Shown piece after piece: positions 53,115 through 61,719 of a stretch of DNA of 64,000 nucleotides. The position numbers and the translations under genes are program-made. Origin of the DNA: Longimicrobium sp. (GTDB lineage: Bacteria; Gemmatimonadota; Gemmatimonadetes; Longimicrobiales; Longimicrobiaceae); the NCBI RefSeq assembly GCF_035474595.1, contig NZ_DATIND010000046.1, positions 62,001-126,000 of the forward strand. The letters run 5' to 3'. The notes beneath the pieces were generated by a model, which did not search any database, was not told where the DNA came from, and worked only from the letters and a program-made list of their open reading frames with translations. Position 1 is the first letter of the stretch; every line of letters starts with the position of its first letter.

Positions 53115-54485
53115 TCACGGTCCGTTCTGACGCAGCCCGCCGGCGCGGTGGGAGGTGGGGCCGCCGTCCGCCATCGCCGTGATGACGGCTTCGAAGGCAC
53201 CGGGTGCCTTGCGCGCCCACCGCCAGTACGCCGCGGGCCACTTCCACTCGCCGCCGCGCAGCCTGCCGAAGAGCCAGAGCCCGTGCCCGGCCTCGGGGAT
53301 CACGCGGATCGTCACCTCCCGGTTCCCGCCCGCCGCCAGCGCCGCGCGCATCGGCTCCAGGTTCTCCGCCAGCGGCACGGTGCGGTCTTCGGCGCCGAAG
53401 ACCGCGACGACGGGGATGTGGATCCGGCGCAGCAGCGCCTGCTGGTCGAAGTCGTTCCGTACCCACCACGCCACGTCCGCCGCGGAGTCGGGGATGACGG
53501 CGATGGAGCGCCACCTCGCCGCGCGCGCCGCCACGGAGGCGCTGTCGATGACGGACCACGGCGCCCCGCCGCGCGCCGCGCCCAGCCAGAACCGCTCGTA
53601 CGCCGCCGCCTGGACGATGTCCCCCGCGGAGACGGAATCGTCCGGCTCCACGTGGGAGATGCGCTGCAGCTCCTGCTCGATCACGCCCACGGCGGGCGCG
53701 CACTCCAGCAGCAGCACGGTGATCTCCCGCGACGCGGCGGCCGCCAGCGGCGCGACCCATCCCCCGCGGCTCGTCCCCAGCACCGCGATCCGCCGCCGGT
53801 CGATGTCCGGGCGGCGAGCCAGCGCGTCGACCATCGCCACCACGTCGGCGCTCTCGTCGCGGAGATCGGCGTGCGCGGAATCCCCCGTCGACGCGCCGTG
53901 GCCGCGGCGGTCGTAGACGAACGCCGCGATGCCGTGCCGGGCCAGCACGTCGCCCCACGAGCGGTACTCCCACTGCGCCCGCGTCGTCTGCTCCGACCCG
54001 CCGGCGACGACCACGAGCGGCGCGGGACCACGCCGGCGCGGCAGGTACAGCATGCCGGCGATCGTCGCACCCGCGGCGCCCACCCGCACCGTCTCCGTGT
54101 CGTACACGATCTCCGGGAGCGCGCGCTTCAGGTGGAGATCGACGACGGGGTTCCAGCGCGGGTTGCTCCCCGTGAGCTCTTCCGCCGCCGAGTCGATCCG
54201 CATCTCGAAGCGGCCGTAGAGCAGCGCGAAGGTGACGGTCGAATCGGTGACTTCCACGTCACGCAGCGGCTCGCCCGCCAGCCCCAGCTCGCCGATGCGG
54301 AACGTCCCCGCGAGCGCCCCATCTTCCAGACGCAGGTCGATCTCCGCCCGCTGCACCGACCCGAGCCGCGAGAACGCGCCCTCCCAGTGCCCCACCACCC
54401 GCGCGGCGGCCGCCGGGTCGCCCCGCGCTCCATCTACCGGGAAAGACGCGGCGAAAAGGAGCGCGACCACGGTGGAGACGAGCAT
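53115..54485 (-). CDS. secreted alpha/beta hydrolase
   Basis: A 456-residue protein with an N-terminal signal (LVSTVVALLFAASFPV), a lipocalin-like beta domain of about 100 residues (VVGHWEGAFSRLGSVQRAEIDLRLEDGALAGTF), and an alpha/beta-hydrolase domain. The catalytic triad is visible: Ser in LGTSRGGW, Asp in FGAEDRTVPL, and His in PEAGHGLWLF, with YDRRGHGAST upstream as the oxyanion region. Family relatives include dipeptidyl-peptidase-like esterases and bile-acid/acyl hydrolases. The ATG at 54485 starts the signal. It is adjacent to the left boundary of the TIR element. Confidence 0.87.
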   Translation of the reverse strand: MLVSTVVALLFAASFPVDGARGDPAAAARVVGHWEGAFSRLGSVQRAEIDLRLEDGALAGTFRIGELGLAGEPLRDVEVTDSTVTFALLYGRFEMRIDSAAEELTGSNPRWNPVVDLHLKRALPEIVYDTETVRVGAAGATIAGMLYLPRRRGPAPLVVVAGGSEQTTRAQWEYRSWGDVLARHGIAAFVYDRRGHGASTGDSAHADLRDESADVVAMVDALARRPDIDRRRIAVLGTSRGGWVAPLAAAASREITVLLLECAPAVGVIEQELQRISHVEPDDSVSAGDIVQAAAYERFWLGAARGGAPWSVIDSASVAARAARWRSIAVIPDSAADVAWWVRNDFDQQALLRRIHIPVVAVFGAEDRTVPLAENLEPMRAALAAGGNREVTIRVIPEAGHGLWLFGRLRGGEWKWPAAYWRWARKAPGAFEAVITAMADGGPTSHRAGGLRQNGP

Positions 54486-54540
54486 GTGTGTACCTTGGGG
54501 GATCTGGGAGATGGATGAGTCACGATCGTCCAAGCCGAAC

Positions 54541-54561
54541 AGCCTCGCGCAGTTTGCGAGG
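54541..54561. repeat. left half of a class B repeat, cut by the TIR element
   Basis: AGCCTCGCGCAGTTTGCGAGG is followed at once by foreign sequence. The missing continuation (GCGAGGCTTCCCGTAG onward) is found at 57468, on the far side of the insertion. The last seven bases, TGCGAGG (54555-54561), are repeated at 57467-57473 as a target-site duplication. Confidence 0.9.
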
Positions 54562-55150
54562 GATTACGCGCGGTCTGCATAAGTGGGGTGCTTTGCAGGT
54601 ACTTAGCGTTGCGCCGGGTGCCTGCTGTCGGGTTGTTACTGTCGGTTGACTCAGGCCGCATCCCGGAATTATGGCAACCCTCGCGGATTCGCTACCCGCC
54701 GGGCTGGCTGAACGCGTACGCTCGCCCCTCTACGTGCGCAGGTCAAGCCAAGGGGATTCGGCCCCACTGGTTTGCGGGTCATACCGGGTCGCTTCCTAGG
54801 TGCTTATCAACCATCCCAGCAGTGACGAAGACGGGACAAGATTGTCCCGTGTTTGCGGCAATACCGCCGCAGTTGAGCGGCAAAGGCCTGTATCACCCGG
54901 ATTCAAGTTTAGACGCAAGTAGTGCATTGTACGGGAGCTTCGATGAGTTTCGTAATCTGCGGAGCACAAAATGCGTTCCAAACTAGCAGAGCCTTGGTCG
55001 ACATCCTTCTGTAGCTCTCGTTCTTAGGGGAATTCGTTCAGGAGAGCGGAGGAGGCAATCGTGCCGGAGAATCCGCCACCCATTGTTAACGGCTCCGACC
55101 GCAGACTCTGACATAACGACGAAATCCACGTTAACGACAAGGAGAGAAGT

Positions 55151-57010
55151 ATGCACACTGACCAATTCACGGCAACGGGCCCAGCCTTTGAGGGAGCAGG
55201 ATTTCCCCGGGCCGCGTTTTCGACAGGCAGCGTGGGAACGGATTCAACCTATGGAGTAAACGTTCAGGGTTCGGTTTGCGGAGTTTACGGCGAATGCGTC
55301 AATGTTTCTCCCGGGACCAGCAGAGAAACGCCAGAACGCAATACGGGAGTGTGTGGAGTAGGAGTCGATTATGGCGTATTCGGGAGAGGGTTTACTACAG
55401 CCGGTGTTCACGGCGAGAACGAGTCTAGCGGCTTTGGTGTGTTCGGTGTGGGGAAGGATATTGCTCTCGGTATGGCTGGAATCAATCAGGTCAAGAACCC
55501 TAATCCAAACGCCAGGAAGATTGCGGTAGGTACCGGAATCGTGGGTGCGACAGAAGGTGGGCTAGGCTTTGGAGTTGTCGGTCTAAGTGTCGATAGCGTA
55601 TCGCCCAGACATGTGCCAAGGGCCGGGCGCGACATTCATAATGAAGTCGTGTTGCCGACTAACCTTAGCAGCGGTATCGGAGTTTTGGGTGCTAGCGATT
55701 CCGGGACGGGAGTCGCCGGATTTAGTAGATCCGGGGCCGGCGTTGAGGGCAAAAGCAATTCTGGGGACGGCCTCGTCGGCAATAGCGATTCTGGGATTGG
55801 CGTGGTAGGCAGGAGCACGTCTGGAATCGGCGGGTTTTTCACTAGCGATTTTAAGGAAGCCGTGGTGGGCAGGAGCGGTGGGCCAAGTGGGGGGGTGCGC
55901 GGCAGTGCTAACAGCGGCATCGGCGTCACAGGGGAGGCCGTTACGGGATTCGGCGTCTTCGGCGATAGCGCAAAGCAATCCGGTGTTGTGGGCAGAAGCA
56001 GGAGTAACAGGGCTCCTGGGGTCTTCGGTGTTTGCGAGCAGATGACTGGCGTGGCGGGTAGAAGCACATCTGCGCCTGGCGTCTTCGGTGAAAGCGTGAG
56101 GCAAGCTGGTGTCATGGGTAGGAGCACTTCTTCGGCCGGCGTCTTCGGCTTTGGAGACGCCCCATTCCAAGTTCCCGGCGTCCCGGCGGGAGTTCTCGGT
56201 GTAAACGACAAAAGTGTTGGGGTCCTTGGTAGCAGTGCGGAGGTAATTGGTGTTTGGGGAAACACTAACCGAGGCATTGGCATCGTCGGCACGACTGATT
56301 CTGGTGAGGGAGTTCCGACGGATCGGATTACTGACCAGGGTATTGGTGTAATTGGACTAGCTACTTCCGGGATCGGAATAGTCGGAATGAGCACTTCTGG
56401 AACCGGTGTCTTCGGCTCGAGTACGACTGGATTGGCGGGGCACTTCAAAGGACCGGTGACGGTTGAGGGAGACATCACGATCATAGGCGGCATCAAAAGC
56501 GCACCTGTGCCTCACCCCGATGGTTCACATACACAGTTTTACTCCATCGAGAGCCGAGAGCGTTGGTTCGAGGATTTGGGGGAGTCACAGTTAGTGGACG
56601 GTAATGTGGAAGTGCGATTGGAGTCGGGCTTCACTGCTCTCATCGAGGTGAACAGCTACCACATTTTTTTGACTCCATACGGGGAGTCCAATGGCCTGTT
56701 CGTAGCGGAGCGCTATGCGACAGGTTTTCGAGTCTCTGAGCAACAGGGCGGTACCAGCAATGTGAGTTTCGCTTACCGGGTGGTCGCGAAGCCCAAGGAC
56801 GGTGTGGCAAATCGATCGGCGGCGGTGACGCTGCCGGAGGTCTTGAGCGAGCTACAACTTCCTGACCTGCGGGTAATAACGGACCTACAAGACTTTGAGC
56901 GACTGTCTATCAGTCCCTTTGACCTCCCAGGCACCTCAATGCCGGACAAGACCCCGAGTAACAGTTCACAACTCGGCGAAAATTACGGTGAAGGTCAGAG
57001 TACCGATTAG
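55151..57010 (+). CDS. fibre-like repeat protein with conserved C-terminal domain
   Basis: A 619-residue protein whose residues about 60-440 consist of some 25-30 short repeats of the type GVxGxSxSGxGVxG, typical of a beta-helical or collagen-like stalk built from 13-16-residue coils. The C-terminal 150 residues are different: TQFYSIESRERWFEDLGESQLVDG, then YHIFLTPYGESNGLFVAERY and FRVSEQQGGTSNVSFAYRVVAK, a domain seen at the ends of other fibre-like proteins (recollection, not checked). There is no signal peptide. A purine-rich GGAGAGAAGT lies just before the ATG. Base composition and codon use differ strongly from neighbours, and the gene is the sole cargo of the TIR element. A surface or tail-fibre-like role is inferred. 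Confidence 0.85.
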   Translation: MHTDQFTATGPAFEGAGFPRAAFSTGSVGTDSTYGVNVQGSVCGVYGECVNVSPGTSRETPERNTGVCGVGVDYGVFGRGFTTAGVHGENESSGFGVFGVGKDIALGMAGINQVKNPNPNARKIAVGTGIVGATEGGLGFGVVGLSVDSVSPRHVPRAGRDIHNEVVLPTNLSSGIGVLGASDSGTGVAGFSRSGAGVEGKSNSGDGLVGNSDSGIGVVGRSTSGIGGFFTSDFKEAVVGRSGGPSGGVRGSANSGIGVTGEAVTGFGVFGDSAKQSGVVGRSRSNRAPGVFGVCEQMTGVAGRSTSAPGVFGESVRQAGVMGRSTSSAGVFGFGDAPFQVPGVPAGVLGVNDKSVGVLGSSAEVIGVWGNTNRGIGIVGTTDSGEGVPTDRITDQGIGVIGLATSGIGIVGMSTSGTGVFGSSTTGLAGHFKGPVTVEGDITIIGGIKSAPVPHPDGSHTQFYSIESRERWFEDLGESQLVDGNVEVRLESGFTALIEVNSYHIFLTPYGESNGLFVAERYATGFRVSEQQGGTSNVSFAYRVVAKPKDGVANRSAAVTLPEVLSELQLPDLRVITDLQDFERLSISPFDLPGTSMPDKTPSNSSQLGENYGEGQSTD

Positions 57011-57267
57011 TAACAGTTAGTTACCAGATTTATTCGCTAACGGCGCAGGTTACGTCATAAAACAAAGCGTTTCCGACGGTGCAACGGCGCGGTTCCAAGC
57101 AATCGCGCCTGGAGCATAGACGCGTACTAACGGTCAGGGTAACTGCCGATGACATCCCCGCTGTCGAGCAGCATTCCGGGTCGGGTGTAAGCTCCGAAAG
57201 TGCAAGGGCCGGGAGAGCGAACACGGATTTCGCCGAAGTTGTATAGAACTCAAACTTGAATAAGTGG

Positions 57268-57310
57268 AAGCCAGGGGCGCCCGGATCAACCGACGCGCCG
57301 CTGGCTTTTC
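57268..57310 (+). terminator. imperfect-hairpin terminator
   Basis: AAGCCAG and GGCGC pair with GCGCC and CTGGCTT around a loop, followed by TTTCT. It lies 258 bases after the fibre gene stop, inside the TIR element. The spacing is long, so a small untranslated RNA end is also possible. Confidence 0.55.
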
Positions 57311-57466
57311 TATGTTCGTAGTCTCACCTCCTGCTGTCTGTTGTGCTGTCGGTCGTTACTGCAAGATGCTCGGATCGGCTCGGGATCGTGTGCAGGTTGC
57401 GCGCGCACACCTAGTAATTACGCCGTTTCCGTGCATCTTGCTGCGTTCGGCCGTGTTCGCGTAATC

Positions 57467-57506
57467 TGCGAGGCTTCCCGTAGCTGTTGCTGCGGCTTCA
57501 GCCGCC
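57467..57506. repeat. right half of the split class B repeat
   Basis: TGCGAGGCTTCCCGTAGC, then TGTTGCT, and hairpin GCGGCTTCAGCCGC, continuing exactly from the left half at 54541-54561. The first seven bases are the duplicated target. Confidence 0.9.
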
Positions 57507-57630
57507 GGTGAGGAAGCCGGATCGCGCGCTTTCTACTGCCCGGCACGTCAGCCGGAAGACACATCGAGTCCTGCTGTGGGTCACGCGGCGCGGCCGAATG
57601 GTTGGGCGGGGTGACGGAAGCGCGAAAACG

Positions 57631-57668
57631 CTCGGCAGCCGCGGGAGGATTCTCCCACGGCTGCCGAG
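57631..57668 (-). terminator. intrinsic terminator
   Basis: A two-part stem (arms CTCGGCAGCCG and CGGCTGCCGAG outside, GGGAG/CTCCC inside) is followed on the minus strand by CGTTTTCG. It lies 48 bases past the stop of the seven-repeat protein. Confidence 0.7.
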
Positions 57669-57715
57669 GTGTGTGCAGTCGCCGTTCACATCGACGCGAC
57701 GCTGCTTCGCCTGAA

Positions 57716-58762
57716 TTACTTCGTCGCCGTGCCGCTGGTGAGCGCCGCGGTGGCGGAGTTGTTGTCCAGCAGCTGCCAGCCCGGGCAGCCCGCGCTGGAG
57801 CACGGCACGCCGGTGTATCGCCAGATCCGGCCGTCGCGGTGAAGCTGGTACAGCTGCCCGCCACCGGCCACGATGGACGCCGTGGCGGAGTTGCTGTCGA
57901 TCAGCTGCCACCCCGGGCAGCTGTTGCCGCTGCACGCCGTGCCGGTGTACCGCCAGATCTTGCCGTCGCGGTGCATCTGGTACAGCCGGCCGTCGGTGTT
58001 CACCGCGATGGAGGCGGTGGCCGGGTTGTTGTCCAGCATCCGCCAGCCGGGGCAGCTGCTGCCGCTGCACGGCGTGCCCGTGTACTGCCAGATCTTGCCG
58101 CCGCGGTGCATCTGGTACAGCGAGCCGCCGCCCGCCGCGATCCCCGACGTTTCCGTGTTGTTGTCCAGCATCTGCCACCCCGGGCAGCTGCTGCCGCTGC
58201 ACGCCGTGCCGGTGTACCGCCAGATCTTGCCGTCCTGGTGCATCTGGTACAGCTGGGTGCTCCCCGCGGCGATCGCCGTGGTGGCGGCGTTGTTGTCCAG
58301 CATCCGCCAGCCGGGGCAGCTCTCGCCGCTGCACGGCGTGCCGGTGAACCGCCAGATCTTGCCGTCCTGGTGCCGCTGGTACGGCGTTCCGTCACCGGCC
58401 ACCGCGATGCCGGCCGTGGCGGGGTTGTTGTCCAGCATCTGCCAGCCGGGGCAGCTGTTTCCGCTGCAGGGGAAGCCGGTGTACCGCCAGATGCGGCCGT
58501 TCCCGTGCAGCTGGTACAGCCGCATCCCGCCGCCGGCCAGGGCGGTGGTGTTCGAGTTGTTGTCCAGCAGCCGCCACCCCGGGCAGCTGTTTCCGCTGCA
58601 CGCGGTGCCCGTGTACTGCCAGAGCCGGCCGTCGTTGTGCCGCTGGGAGAGGATGCTTCCTCCGGCGCTCACCGTCTGCGCGGCGGCGCGGCCCCACGCG
58701 CAGAGCAGCAGGGCGGAGCCGACCGGGAGGAGGATGCGTTTGAAACGGGTGATGCGGCGCAT
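57716..58762 (-). CDS. secreted seven-repeat protein, predicted beta-propeller
   Basis: A 348-residue exported protein. After a signal peptide (ILLPVGSALLLCAWGRAAAQ) come seven repeats of about 44 residues of the form LYQxHxDGxIWRYTGxxC, CPGWQxLDNN, and a short AGG-rich turn. Each has two cysteines (CSGxSC) likely to form a disulfide, plus conserved Trp and Asp-Gly. Seven repeats and this length suggest a seven-bladed propeller, like tachylectin-type lectins, with repeated binding sites. The ATG at 58762 has AAGGA upstream. Function is unknown; carbohydrate binding is inferred. Confidence 0.8.
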   Translation of the reverse strand: MRRITRFKRILLPVGSALLLCAWGRAAAQTVSAGGSILSQRHNDGRLWQYTGTACSGNSCPGWRLLDNNSNTTALAGGGMRLYQLHGNGRIWRYTGFPCSGNSCPGWQMLDNNPATAGIAVAGDGTPYQRHQDGKIWRFTGTPCSGESCPGWRMLDNNAATTAIAAGSTQLYQMHQDGKIWRYTGTACSGSSCPGWQMLDNNTETSGIAAGGGSLYQMHRGGKIWQYTGTPCSGSSCPGWRMLDNNPATASIAVNTDGRLYQMHRDGKIWRYTGTACSGNSCPGWQLIDSNSATASIVAGGGQLYQLHRDGRIWRYTGVPCSSAGCPGWQLLDNNSATAALTSGTATK

Positions 58763-58980
58763 GGTGGGTTCCTTCGCGTTGGGCTGGATTGGCTTGCGGC
58801 GCGGCTCGAGCGTGCGGTCCAATGGGGGATGCCGGACCGGGGCTCGGGCTCACGAGGAAGGGACGCCGGGCAAGCCGACAAGGGGAGGGAAGACGAGCGG
58901 CCGGGGGATGAAAGGCCAGGGCTCCGTGACCTTTCTCACGCCGGCCGGGATGGACCGGCACGGTGCCGTCCACTCTCGTC

Positions 58981-59010
58981 CGCCCGCATCATACCTCCGG
59001 GATGCGGGCG
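58981..59010. terminator. hairpin downstream of NmrA-like gene
   Basis: Ten-base arms CGCCCGCATC and GATGCGGGCG pair perfectly around ATACCTCCGG. It follows the stop of the minus-strand gene ending at 59044, so it probably ends that transcript. Confidence 0.65.
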
Positions 59011-59043
59011 CGACAAGCAAAATGTCTCACCAGCGTCGGGCGC

Positions 59044-59907
59044 TCAGCGGAACGCGCCGGCGTGGTCGGCGGCCCACCGGGCGAAGGTGCGCGCAGGCAA
59101 TCCGGTGATGCCGGCCACGGTGGAGGTCACGAACGCCGGGTGCCCCAGCGCCGCGCGCCAGGCGGCGAGCAGCATGTCGGCGGCGGGATGCGGCATGATC
59201 TCGCGCCGGAACTCTTCCGGCGACACCTCCTCGAACCGGATCGGGCGGCCGATGGCGGTGCCGATGGCGCTCACCTGCGCGGCCTGGCTCAGCGGCTCGG
59301 GGCCGGTGAGCACGTAGTCTCCTCCCGCGTGCGCGTCGTCGCACAGCGCGCGCGCCGCCACCGCCGCGATGTCGCGCTCGTCCACCGGCGCCGTCTCGGC
59401 CGCGGCGTAGGGCCAGCGCACCACGCCGTTGCCGCGGATCTGGTCCGCCCACCAGAGCCGCGCGTTGGACGCGAACATCCCCGGCCGGAGGATGGTGGAC
59501 GCCAGCCCGGCGGCCGCGATCAGGCGCTCGAGCCCGGCATGGAAAGCAGCCATCGGGTTCGGCTGCTGGAAGAACGGATGCGGCGTCTGGTGCGGCGAGG
59601 AGAGCAGGACCACGCGCGGAGCGTGCGCCGCGAGGCCTTCGATCACGGCGGGAGCGGTGTCCGGCGCCGCGGTCCAGACGAGGAAGACCGAGCGGACGCC
59701 CCGCAGCGCCGCGCCGAGCGACCCGGGCACGGTGAGGTCGCCCGCGACGACCTCCACGCCCGCCGGCAGCCCCGCCGCCTCCGGCCGCCGCGTGAGCGCG
59801 CGCACCGGCACGCCCGCGGCCAGCAATTGGGCGACCACCTCGCGCCCGACGCGGCCGGTGGCTCCCGTGACGAGGACGGGAGCGTCGGAGCTGCTCGGTT
59901 CGGTCAC
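59044..59907 (-). CDS. NmrA-like NAD(P)-binding protein
   Basis: A 287-residue atypical SDR: VLVTGATGRVGREVVAQLLAAG (GxxGxxG cofactor loop), VRALTRRPE, VAGDLTVPGSLGAAL, then RPGMFASN and DERDIAAVAARALCD, the pattern of the NmrA/quinone-oxidoreductase-like group. It may be a redox sensor or reductase. GTG at 59907 has AAGGAG 8 bases upstream. It lies downstream of DUF4199 and LuxR genes on the same strand, 43 bases from DUF4199, and may share their transcript. Confidence 0.88.
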   Translation of the reverse strand: MTEPSSSDAPVLVTGATGRVGREVVAQLLAAGVPVRALTRRPEAAGLPAGVEVVAGDLTVPGSLGAALRGVRSVFLVWTAAPDTAPAVIEGLAAHAPRVVLLSSPHQTPHPFFQQPNPMAAFHAGLERLIAAAGLASTILRPGMFASNARLWWADQIRGNGVVRWPYAAAETAPVDERDIAAVAARALCDDAHAGGDYVLTGPEPLSQAAQVSAIGTAIGRPIRFEEVSPEEFRREIMPHPAADMLLAAWRAALGHPAFVTSTVAGITGLPARTFARWAADHAGAFR

Positions 59908-59950
59908 TCTGGCAACTCCTTGTCGATGCCGCCGGCGTTTCCGTCCCTCT

Positions 59951-60499
59951 TCACGCGACCGCCGCCGCCAGACCTTCTTCCGTGCTCCGCCGCCTGCGGC
60001 TCAGGATTCCCGCGGAGACCAGCGCCATCACCAGCCCGACCGGCAGCGGCTCCAGCAGGGTCATCGCGGCGTTGATGGCCGGGTTCCGGTACAGCTTCGC
60101 GAACCGCTGCAACTCGGCGAGCTTCTGCTGGACCTCGGCCGGGGTGGCGCCGCTCGCCCTCACCTGCTCGATCTCGTGGGCCTGATACCGGGCCAGGAAG
60201 TCGGGCGCGAGCCTGGAGGCGATGAGCTCCCAGGTGGCAACGTAGCAGAGCGACGCGACGAGGACGATCAGCGCCCCCACGGCCAGCGCCCGGCCGAAGC
60301 CGACCGTGCCGCCGGCCACGTTGTCGCGGTACGAGCGGATGCCGAAGAACACCAGCAGGAAGGAGAGGACCATCGTCGTGTAGCCGATGATCTCCATGCG
60401 GTCGAAGCCGATCCTGTCCGCGAACGGCATCGTCAGCAGCATCATCGCCGACAGGATGGCGCCCGAGATCAGCCCGAAGGTCCAGACGGTCTTCTTCAT
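59951..60499 (-). CDS. DUF4199 membrane protein
   Basis: A 182-residue protein with four membrane spans matching DUF4199: TFGLISGAILSAMMLL, IIGYTTMVLSFLLVFFGIRSYRDN, GRALAVGALIVLVASLCYVATWE, then a cytosolic helix YQAHEIEQVRASGATPAEVQQKLAEL and a last span. The ATG at 60499 has GGAGAA upstream. It follows the LuxR gene by 123 bases; the pair probably functions together. Confidence 0.85.
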   Translation of the reverse strand: MKKTVWTFGLISGAILSAMMLLTMPFADRIGFDRMEIIGYTTMVLSFLLVFFGIRSYRDNVAGGTVGFGRALAVGALIVLVASLCYVATWELIASRLAPDFLARYQAHEIEQVRASGATPAEVQQKLAELQRFAKLYRNPAINAAMTLLEPLPVGLVMALVSAGILSRRRRSTEEGLAAAVA

Positions 60500-60622
60500 C
60501 GATCCATTCTCCAGGAGCAGTTGGCGGTTTCCCTGCGTCGCGCCGCAATCATGGGCGCGGCGGCCGGGATTCCGCGTCACCCGAACGGGTGATTTCGGCC
60601 CGGACCGGCGAAAATCACCCGT

Positions 60623-61078
60623 TCAGGGGATGAGCCCCGCCTCCTTGGCGATCTGCACGGCCTGCGTCCGGCGCCGCGCGCCCAGCTTGTCGAACAGGCG
60701 GCTGGAGTGCGTCTTCACCGTGTTCTCGCTCACGAACAGCCGCGCGGCGATCTCGCGCGTGCTGAGCCCCGCCGCGATCGCCTGCAGGATCTCCAGCTCG
60801 CGCGGGGTGATGCCGAGCTGCCGCACGCGCTCCGCATCGGCCACGAACGGCTCCGCGGGGACCCGGACCGGCACCGGCACCTCGCGCACGACCACGGTTT
60901 CGCGCGTGCGGGTGAGCTTCAGCCCCAGCCAGATGCCGAGCCCCGCGAAGAGCGCCGCCACGATGCCGCCGTAGACCTCCACCGAGTGCTCGACCACGAG
61001 GTATCGGTACTCGATGAGCTTCAGCCCGGCGATCAGCACCCCGCCCAGCAGGCCGTAGAGGAGGATTGTCTTTTTCAC
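60623..61078 (-). CDS. membrane-anchored LuxR-type transcription factor
   Basis: A 151-residue protein with two membrane spans at the N-terminus (ILLYGLLGGVLIAGLKLIEY; VYGGIVAALFAGLGIWLGLKL) and a C-terminal LuxR/GerE helix-turn-helix (LGITPRELEILQAIAAGLSTREIAARLFVSENTVKTHSSRLFDKLG). There is no receiver domain, so the input must come through the membrane part. The GTG at 61078 is the start. The neighbour is DUF4199, suggesting control by membrane or lipid state. Confidence 0.85.
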   Translation of the reverse strand: MKKTILLYGLLGGVLIAGLKLIEYRYLVVEHSVEVYGGIVAALFAGLGIWLGLKLTRTRETVVVREVPVPVRVPAEPFVADAERVRQLGITPRELEILQAIAAGLSTREIAARLFVSENTVKTHSSRLFDKLGARRRTQAVQIAKEAGLIP

Positions 61079-61112
61079 GCGACGAATATTGCCGCGCCGG
61101 ATGGCGATCTCA

Positions 61113-61178
61113 AGAAGGGTCGCTCGGCCGGGGAGCCGCAGCGCCGACCGGAGCCCGAACGACCGGCGAGCGACCCTT
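61113..61178. terminator. long GC hairpin downstream of DUF1508 gene
   Basis: Arms AAGGGTCGCTC and GAGCGACCCTT pair across a 44-base GC-rich loop that can fold further. It follows the stop of the minus-strand gene at 61190. No clear T-run, so its class is uncertain. Confidence 0.5.
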
Positions 61179-61189
61179 CCATCCGCTGC

Positions 61190-61381
61190 TCAGTCCGAAT
61201 AGAAGACGGGTGAAGTCGATGAGCTCTGCATGATGGTGATCGAGCGGTCGCAGTTCGCGCGGTTGGCGTAGCTTTCGGAACTGCGAGCGATCGCCTCACG
61301 GTTCGCCGCGTAGTAGATCCAGTACCACTGGCCACTGTTGTCCTTTTTCTGCCGGTAGCATGGATAGGTGACTTCGGCCAT
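61190..61381 (-). CDS. DUF1508-like small protein
   Basis: A 63-residue protein with the pattern RQKKDNSGQWYWIYYAANREAIARSSESYANRANC, close to the DUF1508/YegP repeat (one unit). A GGAGG lies 8 bases before the ATG at 61381. Family members are small, often stress-related proteins. Alone between LuxR and PDZ-protein genes. Confidence 0.75.
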   Translation of the reverse strand: MAEVTYPCYRQKKDNSGQWYWIYYAANREAIARSSESYANRANCDRSITIMQSSSTSPVFYSD

Positions 61382-61719
61382 GATCAGCACCTCCGGGTTT
61401 GAGAGGAAACATCCCTTCCAGCGAGCATCTTCTCTGGACGGACCCGGTTTTCGCGTTTCACACACCTGAATTCAGCCGGTTGCTCTCCGGCCCGAAGCCT
61501 CTCGATGCGAGTTCCGCCGGGAGCCTGCGCATTCACGACGCATATCACACGGGCTGCGCTTCGGCCGTACTTCCGTGAGTTCCCGGCGGGACCCATCTTC
61601 CCGCAGGTCCAACCAAACCGGCGCCCGAGGCATCCCAATCGTTGTTGGCGCGGTTCCGCCGCCGTCATCTTCATCGCGACCGGCGGCTCCCGCAACTCTC
61701 CCCTCATCCGGATCGGCGT
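61382..61719. other. intergenic region between divergent genes
   Basis: 338 bases without a supported gene or repeat match. It should hold promoters of the divergent DUF1508 and PDZ-protein genes; nothing specific can be assigned. Confidence 0.35.

Larger units (their letters stand above)
54562..57466. mobile_element. non-autonomous TIR element of 2905 bp inserted in a class B repeat
   Basis: The ends are a perfect 9-bp inverted repeat, GATTACGCG at 54562-54570 and CGCGTAATC at 57458-57466. The flanks carry a 7-bp duplication TGCGAGG and together restore an intact class B repeat, so the boundaries are exact. The interior has distinctly lower GC than both sides. The only supported gene is the fibre-like repeat protein at 55151-57010; no transposase, integrase or recombinase can be seen, so it must have moved with help from elsewhere or has lost its enzyme. 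The parts 54571-55150 and 57011-57457 carry no supported gene. Confidence 0.88.

Noticed and set aside
54588-54986. 133-codon open frame in the TIR element's left part
   Set aside because: No ribosome-binding site, no family or membrane pattern, and a compositional profile unlike the cargo gene; treated as non-coding.
57030-57224. 64-codon minus-strand frame after the fibre gene
   Set aside because: No start signal, short, and Cys/Thr-rich without similarity to any family I know.
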